Shown: in pieces, positions 25,298 to 33,996 of the stretch
Position numbering within the stretch: the stretch's first letter is position 1
How the letters are laid out: each line of letters starts with the position of its first letter
From: NCEH01 sp002257205
Lineage (GTDB): Bacteria > Pseudomonadota > Alphaproteobacteria > Rhizobiales > Xanthobacteraceae
Reading direction: 5' to 3' (one strand)
Assembly (NCBI RefSeq): GCF_043195105.1
Contig: NZ_JBAFWO010000002.1
Length of the DNA stretch: 64,000 bases
The notes under the pieces: model-generated
Seen by the model: only the letters and a program-made list of their open reading frames with translations
Database searches by the model: none
What the model was told of the DNA's origin: nothing
Program-made: the position numbers and the translations under genes

Positions 25298-25464
25298 GCG
25301 AGGTCCCCCAGACAGTCCTGCTTCAGCATGACCATGCCCACGGCAGGCGGCAAGCCCCAAGATGCGCTGCAACATGCCACCGGTTGCCGCGCGCGGTCGC
25401 TGCACCGTTTGACCTGCGCCGCTAAAGCCGCTAGCAGGCGGATCCCTTCCGCAGTGCACAATCC
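25298..25464. promoter_or_regulatory. Divergent intergenic region between the lyase and AEC genes
   Basis: 167 bp separate the two start codons, so both promoters and any shared operator must lie here or inside the neighbours. I see no convincing -35/-10 pair and no clear palindrome by eye; the region is as GC-rich as its flanks. Confidence 0.4.
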
Positions 25465-26424
25465 ATGTCCGACCTCTTCGGCCTCGCCTTTCCCTTCTTC
25501 GGCCTGATCTTCCTCGGCTATGCGTGCGGGCGCTTCGTGCGTTTGCCGGAGGAGGGGCTCGCCTGGCTCTCCTTCTTCATCATCTATGTTGCGCTGCCGG
25601 CGCTGTTCTATCGCATCGTGTCGCAGACCCCGTTCGCCCAGCTCATCAATCCGGGCTTCATCCTGGCGGTGGTGGTCTCGACCTCCTTCTGCGCGCTGCT
25701 GGCCTTGATCCTTGCCCTGTGGCTGCGGCGCGGCAATATCGGAGAGGCCGCGATCGCCACCACGGTCGGCGCCTATGCCAATGTCGGCTATATGGGTCCG
25801 GGCCTGACGCTTGCGGCGCTGGGACAGGATGCCGCGACCCCGGCGGCGCTCATCTTCGCCTGCGACAGCCTGTTCTTCTTCACGCTGGTGCCCCTGCTGA
25901 TGGGCGTGCACGGCCGCAGCGAAAGCGTGCTCCATACCCTGGCCGGCGTGGTGAAGCGGGTGGTGACCCACCCATTCAACGTGGCGACCCTGCTCGGCAT
26001 CGTTTCCGCCGCCTTCGAGTTCCGCGCGCCGGGTGCGGTCGAACGGATGCTGGATTTCCTGAAGAACGCCGCCGCCCCCTGCGCCTTGTTCACGCTCGGC
26101 GTCACGGTGGCCTTGCGTCCGCTCGGCCGGGTGCCGCGCGAGCTTGCGCCTTTGCTTGCGCTCAAGCTTCTGGTTCATCCCTTGGTCGCGCTGCTGGCGC
26201 TGACCACGCTCGGCGTGTTTTCGCCCACCTGGGTGAAGACCGGCGTGCTCATGGCTTCCCTGCCGCCGGCGCTCAATGCCTTCGTGCTGGCGCGGCAGTA
26301 CCAGGTCTATGTGGAGGAGGCCTCGGCCGCCGTCCTCCTCGGCACCGTGCTGTCGGTGGTGACCGTGACGGGCGTGCTCTACCTGATCCAGCAGAACCTG
26401 CTGCCGCTGCACATGATCCGCTGA
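25465..26424 (+). CDS. AEC-family (auxin efflux carrier-like) permease
   Basis: A 319-residue integral membrane protein with about ten hydrophobic segments in two five-helix repeats (from DLFGLAFPFFGLIFLGYACG to VTVTGVLYLIQQNLLPLHMI). AEC features include the unwound-helix Pro/Gly elements VALPALFYRIVSQTPF, VGAYANVGYMGPGLTLAALG, PCALFTLGVTVALRP and a C-terminal LPPALNAFVLARQYQVYVEE. Bacterial members move small carboxylates such as malonate or malate, and some export other compounds. The divergent malyl/methylmalyl-CoA lyase suggests a C4/C5 dicarboxylate substrate (inference only). Confidence 0.85.
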   Translation: MSDLFGLAFPFFGLIFLGYACGRFVRLPEEGLAWLSFFIIYVALPALFYRIVSQTPFAQLINPGFILAVVVSTSFCALLALILALWLRRGNIGEAAIATTVGAYANVGYMGPGLTLAALGQDAATPAALIFACDSLFFFTLVPLLMGVHGRSESVLHTLAGVVKRVVTHPFNVATLLGIVSAAFEFRAPGAVERMLDFLKNAAAPCALFTLGVTVALRPLGRVPRELAPLLALKLLVHPLVALLALTTLGVFSPTWVKTGVLMASLPPALNAFVLARQYQVYVEEASAAVLLGTVLSVVTVTGVLYLIQQNLLPLHMIR

Positions 26425-26432
26425 GCTTTGCC

Positions 26433-27611
26433 TCAGGCGGCGCGGGCGCCGATGCCGAGGCGCATCAGGCCGCGCCGCAGCGGACCGACGCGATCGAGGA
26501 GATACAGCCCGAACCCGCGCACGCTCTGGATCGGCACGAGATCCGATAGCAGCGAGCGATTGAGCAGATCCACCGCCGCCATGCGTCCGCTCACATCATT
26601 GCGGCGTTCGCGGGCATAGCGCTCCAGCACCGCCGCGCTGCCGGGATCAGCGCCTAGCGCGACCGCTTCGCTCGCCAGCGTTACCAGCGTTTCGGCATCG
26701 CGCAGGCCGAGGTTGAGCCCCTGCGCTCCGATCGGCGGCATGACATGGGCGGCCTCGCCCATCAGGGCCACACGCGGAGCCGTCGCTTTTTCTGCCGTTT
26801 CGGCTGCAAGCGGATAGGTTCCGCGCCCGCTCTCCACCTCGAATGCGCCGAGCAGCGAGAAGGCGCGCCGCTCCATCTCGCGCGCAAAGGCGCCTGCATC
26901 GAGGCCCAGCAGGTCCACAGCCTCGCGCTCGCTCACAACGCACACGATGGACGAGCGGTTACCCGAGAGGGGCACCAGCGTGAACGGGCCGTGCTCCATG
27001 TGGAATTCGGTGGAAATATCGTCGTGCGGCCGGGTGTGGCGCACGGTCATGGTCAGCGCCACCTGGGGATAGGATCGGCGCCGCATGGCGATGCCAACCG
27101 CCTCCCGCACCCGCGAATTGCGCCCGTCGGCGGCGATCACGAGGCGGGCGGACAGGGACGCGCCGGTATCGAGCACGAGATCGACGGCGTCATCCCCGCA
27201 GGCCAGATCATCGAGCGAGGCGGTGAAGAGATCGAGGCCGGGCGTTGCCTCGCACAGGGCACGCAGCACGCCGCGCAACGCTTCGTTCTCGAGATTATAG
27301 CCAAAGGCCTCCAGCCCGATCTCGCTGGAGCGGAACAGAACTTCCGGCGCCCGCACCAGCCGGCGCGTGCCGTCTACGATTCGCAGGTCGCGCAGCGGCG
27401 TCGCCTGGGGCGCCAGATCATCCCAGGCGCCGAATTCCGTGAGAATTCGCACCGAGCCTTCCAGGAGGGCGGTGGTGCGATGGTCCTGGCCGCGCTCCGG
27501 GCCGGTGACGAGGGCGGTGCGCAGCCCCTTGCGGGCAAGGCCGAGGGCCGCGGCAAGGCCGGCCGGCCCGGCACCGATCACCGCAACGTCATAGGGCATC
27601 GACTGAGACAT
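26433..27611 (-). CDS. UbiH-family FAD-dependent hydroxylase
   Basis: A 392-residue flavoprotein monooxygenase of the UbiH/UbiF/VisC group; such enzymes usually hydroxylate the ubiquinone ring. It has the dinucleotide motif VAVIGAGPAGLAAALGLARK, the DG region VIAADGRNSRVREAVGI and the second FAD motif GEAAHVMPPIGAQGLNLGLR, followed by RDAETLVTLAS. The ATG at 27611 places the Rossmann motif at residue ~8, as in the family; the open frame to 27764 is Arg-rich and unlikely. Whether it is UbiH, UbiF or UbiL cannot be decided by eye. It converges on the AEC gene with an 8-base gap. Confidence 0.85.
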   Translation of the reverse strand: MSQSMPYDVAVIGAGPAGLAAALGLARKGLRTALVTGPERGQDHRTTALLEGSVRILTEFGAWDDLAPQATPLRDLRIVDGTRRLVRAPEVLFRSSEIGLEAFGYNLENEALRGVLRALCEATPGLDLFTASLDDLACGDDAVDLVLDTGASLSARLVIAADGRNSRVREAVGIAMRRRSYPQVALTMTVRHTRPHDDISTEFHMEHGPFTLVPLSGNRSSIVCVVSEREAVDLLGLDAGAFAREMERRAFSLLGAFEVESGRGTYPLAAETAEKATAPRVALMGEAAHVMPPIGAQGLNLGLRDAETLVTLASEAVALGADPGSAAVLERYARERRNDVSGRMAAVDLLNRSLLSDLVPIQSVRGFGLYLLDRVGPLRRGLMRLGIGARAA

Positions 27612-27796
27612 CTGAGATTCCCGGCGCGTGTTGATCTTTCTGGCGGTCATTTTATCGGCCCGCCGCTGGCCTGTCGCGCGCCCTGTCGTCTCAGGCCATA
27701 ATCGCGCACGCCAGACGCTTTCCGGCGGCGCGCGGCTTGCCGCTGGCTGGCGAGTGCCTATCATCCGCGCAAAATCGGAATGCTGGGAGCGGAAAA

Positions 27797-28771
27797 ATGG
27801 TGGGTATCGTGCGCGTGCACCGGACCGGCGGCCCGGAGGTTCTCAGCTTTGAGGATGTGGAGATTGCGCCGCCCGGTCCGGGCGAGGTGCGGCTTCGCCA
27901 CACCGCCATCGGCCTCAATTTCGTCGATACCTATTTCCGCACCGGCCTCTACAAGGCGCCTCAGATGCCGTTCACGCCGGGCAGCGAGGGCGCGGGCGTC
28001 GTCGAGGCCGTGGGGCCGCATGTGAATGATTTCCATGCCGGGGATCGCGTCGCTTATGCCACCGCGCTCGGCGCCTATGCCGAGGTGCGCAATGTGCCCG
28101 CTACGGCGCTTGTGCATCTGCCCGCCTCCATCGACGACCGCACGGCGGCGGCCATGATGCTGAAGGGCATGACGGCGCAATATCTCGTGCGCCGTACGTT
28201 CGAGGTGAAGCAAGGCGATACGGTGCTGATCCAGGCTGCAGCCGGCGGGGTGGGGCTCATCCTCTCGCAATGGGCGAGCTTCCTCGGCGCGACGGTCATC
28301 GGAACCGTTGGGTCCAAGGAGAAGGCGGAACTCGCGCTCGCCAATGGCGTCGATCACGTCATCCTCTACCGCGACGAGGATTTCGTCCACCGCGTCAAGG
28401 AGATCACCAACGGCAAGCTGTGCGACGTGGTCTATGACGGGGTGGGCCAATCCACTTATCCCGCATCGCTGGACTGCATCAAGCCGCGCGGCCTGTGGGT
28501 CAGCTTCGGCAATGCCTCGGGCGCCATCAAGAATTTCGATTTGCTGACGCTGTCTCAGAAGGGCTCGCTCTATGCGACCCGGCCGACCCTCGCCACCCAT
28601 GTCGCGACCCGCGCGGATCTCCTGGCCACGGCGAACGATCTGTTCGAGGCGGTGATCAAGGGTGCGGTGAAGATTCCCGTCCACCAGACCTATGCCTTGA
28701 GGGATGCGCAGACCGCCCATCGGGATCTGGAATCGCGCGGCACCACCGGGTCGACCCTGCTTCTTCCTTGA
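27797..28771 (+). CDS. NADPH:quinone oxidoreductase (zinc-less MDR, Qor type)
   Basis: 324 residues of the medium-chain dehydrogenase/reductase superfamily without zinc ligands. Motifs are VRVHRTGGPEVLSFEDVEIA, FVDTYFRTGLYKAPQMPFTP, GSEGAGVVEAVGPHV, the NADPH fold VLIQAAAGGVGLILSQWASF with LGATVIGTVGSKEKAELA, and a C-terminal TGSTLLLP. Homologues reduce quinones by one or two electrons, using NADPH. The start at 27797 follows an upstream gcggaaaa stretch. It is divergent from the UbiH-like gene across a 185-bp gap. Confidence 0.88.
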   Translation: MVGIVRVHRTGGPEVLSFEDVEIAPPGPGEVRLRHTAIGLNFVDTYFRTGLYKAPQMPFTPGSEGAGVVEAVGPHVNDFHAGDRVAYATALGAYAEVRNVPATALVHLPASIDDRTAAAMMLKGMTAQYLVRRTFEVKQGDTVLIQAAAGGVGLILSQWASFLGATVIGTVGSKEKAELALANGVDHVILYRDEDFVHRVKEITNGKLCDVVYDGVGQSTYPASLDCIKPRGLWVSFGNASGAIKNFDLLTLSQKGSLYATRPTLATHVATRADLLATANDLFEAVIKGAVKIPVHQTYALRDAQTAHRDLESRGTTGSTLLLP

Positions 28772-28902
28772 GGACATTCATAAATTTACCTTACGCCCCG
28801 GTTCAGCCTTGCGCCGGGGCGCGCCGTCCATGATATGGTTTGGAATGTCTCAAACGGGGCGGCGTCCCGCTGCTCCCTCCTGCTTCGACGGTCCGTTGCG
28901 CC

Positions 28903-31119
28903 ATGATGCGCCAATACGAACTCGTCGAGCGTGTACGCCGGTATAATCCCAACACCGACGAAGCATTGCTCGACCGTGCCTATGTCTACGCCATGCGGGC
29001 GCACGGCACGCAGCTTCGCGCCTCGGGCGATCCCTATTTTTCCCATCCGCTCGAAGTCGCGGCGATCCTCACCGACCTCAAGCTCGACGACGCGACCATC
29101 ATCGCCGCGCTCCTGCACGACACGATCGAGGATACGGGCGCCACCAAGGCTGAGATCGAGCGCCTGTTCGGCACCCAGATCGCGACGCTGGTGGAGGGAC
29201 TCACCAAGATCAAGAAGCTGGATCTGGTCTCCAAGCAGGCCAAGCAGGCGGAAAACCTGCGCAAGCTGCTGCTCGCCATCGCCGATGACGTGCGCGTCCT
29301 GCTGGTGAAGCTCGCGGACCGCCTGCACAACATGCGCACGCTGAAATGGGTGCCGCAGGAAAAGCGCGATCGTGTCGCCCAGGAGACCCTGGACATCTAC
29401 GCGCCGCTTGCCGCCCGCATGGGCATGCAGGACATGCGCGAGGAATTGGAGGATCTGTCCTTCCGCCAGCTCTCGCCGGAAGCCTATGCCTCGATCGCCG
29501 CGCGCGTGTCCGAACTGCGCGAGCGCAATGGTCTGCTGGTGGAGGAGATTGAGCGCGAACTTCAGGCCGAGCTGGCGCGGCGCGAAATCAAGGCGGACGT
29601 GAAGGGGCGCGAGAAGCGGCCCTATTCCATCTGGGGCAAGATGGAACGCAAGGCTATCGGCTTCGAGCAATTGTCGGACCTCTACGGCTTCCGGGTGATC
29701 GTCGAAACCGTGGAAGATACGTATCGCGCGCTAGGGGTGGTGCACACCAAATGGCCGATCGTGCCGGGCCGCTTCAAGGATTATATCTCCACCCCCAAGC
29801 CGAACGATTATCGATCCCTCCACACCACCGTGATCGGGCCGCGTCGCCAGCGCGTGGAATTGCAGATCCGCACCCGCGACATGGACGATATCGCGGAATA
29901 CGGCATTGCAGCGCACGCGCTCTATAAGGATGCCTCCGGCGCGCAGGTGGCGATGCTCTCCAATGAGAGCCGTGCCTATGCCTGGTTGCGCAAGACCATC
30001 GAGAATCTCGCCCAGGGCCTGAGCCCGGAAGAATTCCTGGAACACACCAAGCTCGAGCTGTTCCACGATCAGGTGTTCTGCTTCACCCCCAAGGGGCGGC
30101 TGATCGCGCTGCCGCGCCGCGCGACGCCCATCGACTTCGCCTATGCGGTGCACACCGATGTCGGCAACACCGCCGTCGGCTGCAAGATCAACGGCACCGT
30201 GGCGCCGCTGGTGTCCGAGCTGAAGAATGGCGACGAGGTGGAGATCATCACCTCCAAGGCGCAGACGCCGCCCGGCGCGTGGGAAACCATTGCCGTCACC
30301 GGCAAGGCTCGCGCTGCGGTGCGGCGGGCGACGCGCGCGGCGGTGCGGGCGCAATATGCCGGGCTCGGGCGCAAGATCGCCGAACGCGCCTTCTCCAAGG
30401 CCGGCAAGGCGTTTTCCGACGACTTGCTCTCCAAGGCCCTGCCGCGCCTTGCCCGCATGGCGCTGGACGATGTGTTCTCCGCCGTGGGCCGTGGCGAGAT
30501 CAAGACCGACGATCTGATCCGCGCGGTCTATCCCGACTGGAGCGCCGTGCGCCCGGACGAGCGCACCTCCGCCGAGAAGGCGCCGAAGGGGGAAGGCTGG
30601 TTCGAGCTGAAGCGGGGGCAGAACCTCAAGTTCAAGATTCCCGACGGACCCGAGGAAGCGCTTGTGGGCCCTATTCCCATTCGCGGCATCAATGGCGAAC
30701 TACCGGTGCGCTTCGCCCCCAATGGCGGGGCAGTGCCGGGCGACCGGATCGTCGGCATCCTCGCGCCGGGGGAAGGCATCACCATCTATCCCATCCAGTC
30801 GCCGGCCCTGCAGAATTTCGAGGACGCGCCCGAGCGTTGGCTCGACGTGCGCTGGGACGTGGACGAATTGAGCGACGGGCGCTTTCCCGCGCAGATCGTC
30901 GTGACGGCGGTGAACGAGCCGGGATCGCTCGCCCAGGTGGCAACCGTTATCGGCTCGCGGAACGGAAATATTCAGGGCATCAACATGCGCTCGCGCTCGC
31001 CGGACTTCACCGAGCTGGTGATCGACCTGGAAGTGTTCGACCTGCGCCATCTCAACGGCATTCTTTCCGAATTGCGGTCGAAGCCGGTGGTATCCAGCGC
31101 GGAGCGCGTCAACGGCTGA
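28903..31119 (+). CDS. rsh: Bifunctional (p)ppGpp synthetase/hydrolase (Rsh)
   Basis: The single stringent-response enzyme typical of alphaproteobacteria. 738 residues in the usual order: HD hydrolase domain (SHPLEVAAILTDLKLDDATI, then AALLHDTIEDTGAT with His72-Asp73, and LLVKLADRLHNMRTLKWVPQ), synthetase domain (GREKRPYSIWGKMERK, DLYGFRVIVETVEDTYRALG, DYISTPKPNDYRSLHTTVIG), TGS domain (VFCFTPKGRLIALPRRATPI, then DFAYAVHTDVGN), a helical/zinc-finger region and a C-terminal ACT domain (VTAVNEPGSLAQVATVIGSR). The hydrolase and synthetase motifs both look intact. Two adjacent ATGs (28903 and 28906) can start it. It heads the rsh-pdxJ-acpS group, only 12 bases before pdxJ. Confidence 0.95.
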   Translation: MMRQYELVERVRRYNPNTDEALLDRAYVYAMRAHGTQLRASGDPYFSHPLEVAAILTDLKLDDATIIAALLHDTIEDTGATKAEIERLFGTQIATLVEGLTKIKKLDLVSKQAKQAENLRKLLLAIADDVRVLLVKLADRLHNMRTLKWVPQEKRDRVAQETLDIYAPLAARMGMQDMREELEDLSFRQLSPEAYASIAARVSELRERNGLLVEEIERELQAELARREIKADVKGREKRPYSIWGKMERKAIGFEQLSDLYGFRVIVETVEDTYRALGVVHTKWPIVPGRFKDYISTPKPNDYRSLHTTVIGPRRQRVELQIRTRDMDDIAEYGIAAHALYKDASGAQVAMLSNESRAYAWLRKTIENLAQGLSPEEFLEHTKLELFHDQVFCFTPKGRLIALPRRATPIDFAYAVHTDVGNTAVGCKINGTVAPLVSELKNGDEVEIITSKAQTPPGAWETIAVTGKARAAVRRATRAAVRAQYAGLGRKIAERAFSKAGKAFSDDLLSKALPRLARMALDDVFSAVGRGEIKTDDLIRAVYPDWSAVRPDERTSAEKAPKGEGWFELKRGQNLKFKIPDGPEEALVGPIPIRGINGELPVRFAPNGGAVPGDRIVGILAPGEGITIYPIQSPALQNFEDAPERWLDVRWDVDELSDGRFPAQIVVTAVNEPGSLAQVATVIGSRNGNIQGINMRSRSPDFTELVIDLEVFDLRHLNGILSELRSKPVVSSAERVNG

Positions 31120-31131
31120 GGAGTTGGGACC

Positions 31132-31905
31132 ATGAAGGGTGTGCGTCCGGTGCGGCTCGGGGTGAATGTCGACCATGTGGCGACGGTGCGGAATGCCCGT
31201 GGCGGCAGCCATCCCGATCCGGTGCGCGCGGCCGCACTCGCCCTTGCCGCCGGCGCCGACGGCATCACCGCCCATCTGCGCGAGGACCGTCGCCATATCC
31301 GCGATGCCGACATGGCGCGGCTGAAGGCGGAAATCGCCCTGCCGCTCAATTTTGAGATGGCGGCGACCGACGAAATGGTCGAAATCGCACTGAAAACGGC
31401 GCCGCATGCCTGCTGCCTGGTGCCCGAAAAGCGCGAGGAGCGCACGACAGAGGGCGGGCTCGACGCGGCCGGGCAGGCGGGGGATCTCGGCCCGAGGATC
31501 GCCGCGCTGAAGGCCGGCGGCATTCGCATTTCCCTGTTCGTGGCGCCCGATCCGGTGCAGATCGAGGCCGCGCGCGCCCTGAACGCCGACATCGTCGAAT
31601 TGCACACGGGCACCTGGTGCGATCTGCGCGCGGCGGGGAAGGATGCCGAGGCCGAGAGCGAATTCGCCCGCCTCGCCGCCGCCGCCGCCCAGGCCGCGGA
31701 TCTGGGACTTGAGGTGCACGGCGGTCATGGGCTGGATTATGTGACCGCCCGCCAGATGGCGGGCCTGCCGCAGGTGGTGGAACTCAACATCGGCCATTAC
31801 ATCATCGGCGAGGCCGTGTTTCACGGGCTCGAAAGCGTGATCCGACGCATGCGCGATGTGATCGCCCATGGCCGGACGCATCTGCGAACGGAGCAGGCCG
31901 CATGA
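31132..31905 (+). CDS. pdxJ: Pyridoxine 5'-phosphate synthase PdxJ
   Basis: Condenses 3-amino-2-oxopropyl phosphate with deoxyxylulose 5-phosphate to make pyridoxine 5'-phosphate (DXP-dependent B6 pathway). 257 residues, a TIM barrel. Signature stretches are RLGVNVDHVATVRNARGG, GADGITAHLREDRRHIRDAD, NFEMAATDEMVEIALK, CCLVPEKREERTTEGGLDAA, IVELHTGTWCDLRA and VHGGHGLDYVTARQM with LNIGHYIIGEAVFHGLE. Its stop overlaps the acpS ATG by 4 bases. Confidence 0.96.
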   Translation: MKGVRPVRLGVNVDHVATVRNARGGSHPDPVRAAALALAAGADGITAHLREDRRHIRDADMARLKAEIALPLNFEMAATDEMVEIALKTAPHACCLVPEKREERTTEGGLDAAGQAGDLGPRIAALKAGGIRISLFVAPDPVQIEAARALNADIVELHTGTWCDLRAAGKDAEAESEFARLAAAAAQAADLGLEVHGGHGLDYVTARQMAGLPQVVELNIGHYIIGEAVFHGLESVIRRMRDVIAHGRTHLRTEQAA

Positions 31906-32318
31906 TTTTAGGCATGGGCTCGGATTTTACCGACGCGCGCCGCATCGCGCGCTCGATCGAGCGGTTTGGCGACCGCTTTCTGGATCGCGTGTTCACGCCG
32001 CTCGAGCGCGCGAAGGCGGATCGGCGCATGCGCCGCGCGGAGACCTATGCCAAGCGGTTCGCCGCCAAGGAGGCCTGCGCCAAGGCCTTGGGCACCGGGC
32101 TGAGCCACGGCGTGTTCTGGCGCGACATGGGCGTGGTGAATCTGCCCACCGGCAAGCCGACCCTGGCGCTGACCGGCGGGGCCGCGGCCCGGCTCGCCGC
32201 CATGGTCCCGGACGGCTACGAGCCGCGCATCGAATTGAGCCTGACGGACGAGGGACCACTCTCCGCCGCCTATGTCATCATCAGCGCGGTACCGGTTGGC
32301 ACGGCGGCGCCCCGATGA
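31902..32318 (+). CDS. acpS: Holo-[acyl-carrier-protein] synthase
   Basis: Transfers 4'-phosphopantetheine from CoA to apo-ACP. 138 residues starting MILGMGSDFTDARRIARSIE (metal-binding Asp8), then RFGDRFLDRVFTPLERAKAD and the core YAKRFAAKEACAKALGTGLS, ending IELSLTDEGPLSAAYVIISA. Residues 6-7 read GS rather than the usual GT, a mild variant. It is coupled to pdxJ by an ATGA overlap. A 218-bp gap with no visible gene separates it from lepB. Confidence 0.94.
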   Translation: MILGMGSDFTDARRIARSIERFGDRFLDRVFTPLERAKADRRMRRAETYAKRFAAKEACAKALGTGLSHGVFWRDMGVVNLPTGKPTLALTGGAAARLAAMVPDGYEPRIELSLTDEGPLSAAYVIISAVPVGTAAPR

Positions 32319-32536
32319 CGGCCGCCACGCGGCCGGCGGGCGAACTGCGCCTGCGCCGCACGCGCACGTTTGCGCGATGCCCGCGTCTGGCGCATGGCCG
32401 CTGCGTTGCCGCCTGGAACTGAACGGTCTATAGCTGCCCTGCGACGTGGGGCATTGCAGCCCCGCGCGTCCATGCGACCGCCTTCTGGGCAACGTTTGCG
32501 GCACAGTGTGCGCGCACGCCATACATCGGACCCTCA

Positions 32537-33289
32537 ATGACCGCAGCCAGCGATTCCAAGAAGGAAGGCGGTTTCCTAGAAACCGTTAAGGTCATCATCC
32601 ACGCGCTTCTGATCGCGCTGGTGATTCGCACCGTTCTTTTCCAGCCCTTCAACATCCCGTCGGGGTCCATGAAGGATACGCTGCTGATCGGCGATTATCT
32701 CTTCGTCTCGAAGTTCAGCTACGGCTATTCCCGCTTTTCCATTCCGTTTTCGCCGAATCTGTTCTCCGGCCGCATTTTCGGGGCGGAGCCGACGCGTGGC
32801 GACGTGGTTGTGTTCAAGCTGCCGCGCGATAATGAAACCGACTATATCAAGCGTGTCGTCGGCATGCCCGGCGATGCCATCCAGATGATCGACGGCGTGC
32901 TGAACATCAACGGCGTACCGGTGAAGCGCGAACGCCTCTCGGACATTACCGAGGACGATGGCAGCGGGCGCGTCGTGCCGGTCAAGCGATGGAAGGAGAC
33001 TTTGCCGAACGGCGTCTCCTATGAGACCCTCGATCTCGTGGACAATGGATTCTACGATAACACGCAGGTCTATAACGTACCGGCGGGCCATTACTTCATG
33101 ATGGGCGACAACCGCGACAATTCGGCGGATAGCCGCGTTCTGAGCCAGGTGGGCTATGTGCCGTTTGAGAATCTCATCGGCAAGGCGCAGTTGATCTTCT
33201 TCTCCATCGACGATCACGCGCAGGCCTGGCAGGTCTGGACGTGGCCCTGGTCGGTGCGGTGGTCACGCTTGTTCAGCATGGTCCGATGA
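32537..33289 (+). CDS. lepB: Signal peptidase I
   Basis: A membrane serine-lysine protease that removes Sec and Tat signal peptides. 250 residues with an N-terminal membrane anchor (VIIHALLIALVIRTVLF). The catalytic Ser44 lies in FNIPSGSMKDTLLIGDYLFV and the general-base Lys105 in DYIKRVVGMPGDAIQMIDGV. The C-terminal box GHYFMMGDNRDNSADSR and VGYVPFENLIGKA are present. The length suits alphaproteobacterial LepB. Its stop overlaps the rnc start by 4 bases. Confidence 0.96.
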   Translation: MTAASDSKKEGGFLETVKVIIHALLIALVIRTVLFQPFNIPSGSMKDTLLIGDYLFVSKFSYGYSRFSIPFSPNLFSGRIFGAEPTRGDVVVFKLPRDNETDYIKRVVGMPGDAIQMIDGVLNINGVPVKRERLSDITEDDGSGRVVPVKRWKETLPNGVSYETLDLVDNGFYDNTQVYNVPAGHYFMMGDNRDNSADSRVLSQVGYVPFENLIGKAQLIFFSIDDHAQAWQVWTWPWSVRWSRLFSMVR

Positions 33290-33996
33290 ACAGCGTCGGG
33301 TCAGACCTGTCCGCGCTGGAAGCCCATCTCGGCTATACCTTCGCGGATCGCAGCTTCATCGAGCTGGCCCTGACGCACATCAGCGTCGTCAAGGGCGATG
33401 CGCCGCGCGTGCGCTCGTATCAGAGGCTCGAATTCCTCGGCGACCATGTGCTCGGCTCGATCGTGTCGCACATGCTCTATGCGGCCTTCCCGCAGGCGGA
33501 GGAGGGGGAGCTCTCCCGCCGCCTGGCCGATCTCGTGCGCGAGGAAGCCTGCGCGGAGGTGGCCGAGGACATGAACATCGGCGCCTTCATCCGGCTCGGC
33601 AATGGCGAAACCCAGTCGGGCGCGCGCAGCCGCCGCACCATCCTCGCCGATGTGACCGAGGCGGTGGTCGCCGCGGTCTATCTCGACGGTGGCTATGAGG
33701 CCGCGCATGCGCTGGTGGAGCGTTTCTGGCGCGCCCGGCTGCTGGCCCCGCGCCGGCCGCTGCGTGATGCCAAGACCCATTTGCAGGAATGGGCCCAGGC
33801 CCGTGGCCTGCCGCCGCCCTCCTATCGCGACGTGGAACGCAGCGGACCGGACCATGCGCCGAGCTTTCGTGTGCGGGTCGAACTCCCTGGTCTTGCCTCA
33901 GCGGAAGCCATAGGATCATCCAAGCAGGCGGCGCAGAAGGCTGCGGCCGCCGCATTTCTCGCCCGCGAGGGCGTGCCCACCGGGAGCGAAGCATGA
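33286..33996 (+). CDS. rnc: Ribonuclease III
   Basis: The double-stranded-RNA endonuclease for rRNA and mRNA processing. 236 residues: N-terminal catalytic domain with the signature YQRLEFLGDHVLGSIVSHML and the second acidic cluster TILADVTEAVVAAVYLDGGY, then a C-terminal dsRNA-binding domain (DAKTHLQEWAQARGLPPPSY to SSKQAAQKAAAAAFLAREG). I chose the ATG at 33286, in an ATGA overlap with lepB; its own TGA overlaps the era ATG the same way. This gives a tightly coupled lepB-rnc-era unit. Confidence 0.96.
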   Translation: MNSVGSDLSALEAHLGYTFADRSFIELALTHISVVKGDAPRVRSYQRLEFLGDHVLGSIVSHMLYAAFPQAEEGELSRRLADLVREEACAEVAEDMNIGAFIRLGNGETQSGARSRRTILADVTEAVVAAVYLDGGYEAAHALVERFWRARLLAPRRPLRDAKTHLQEWAQARGLPPPSYRDVERSGPDHAPSFRVRVELPGLASAEAIGSSKQAAQKAAAAAFLAREGVPTGSEA

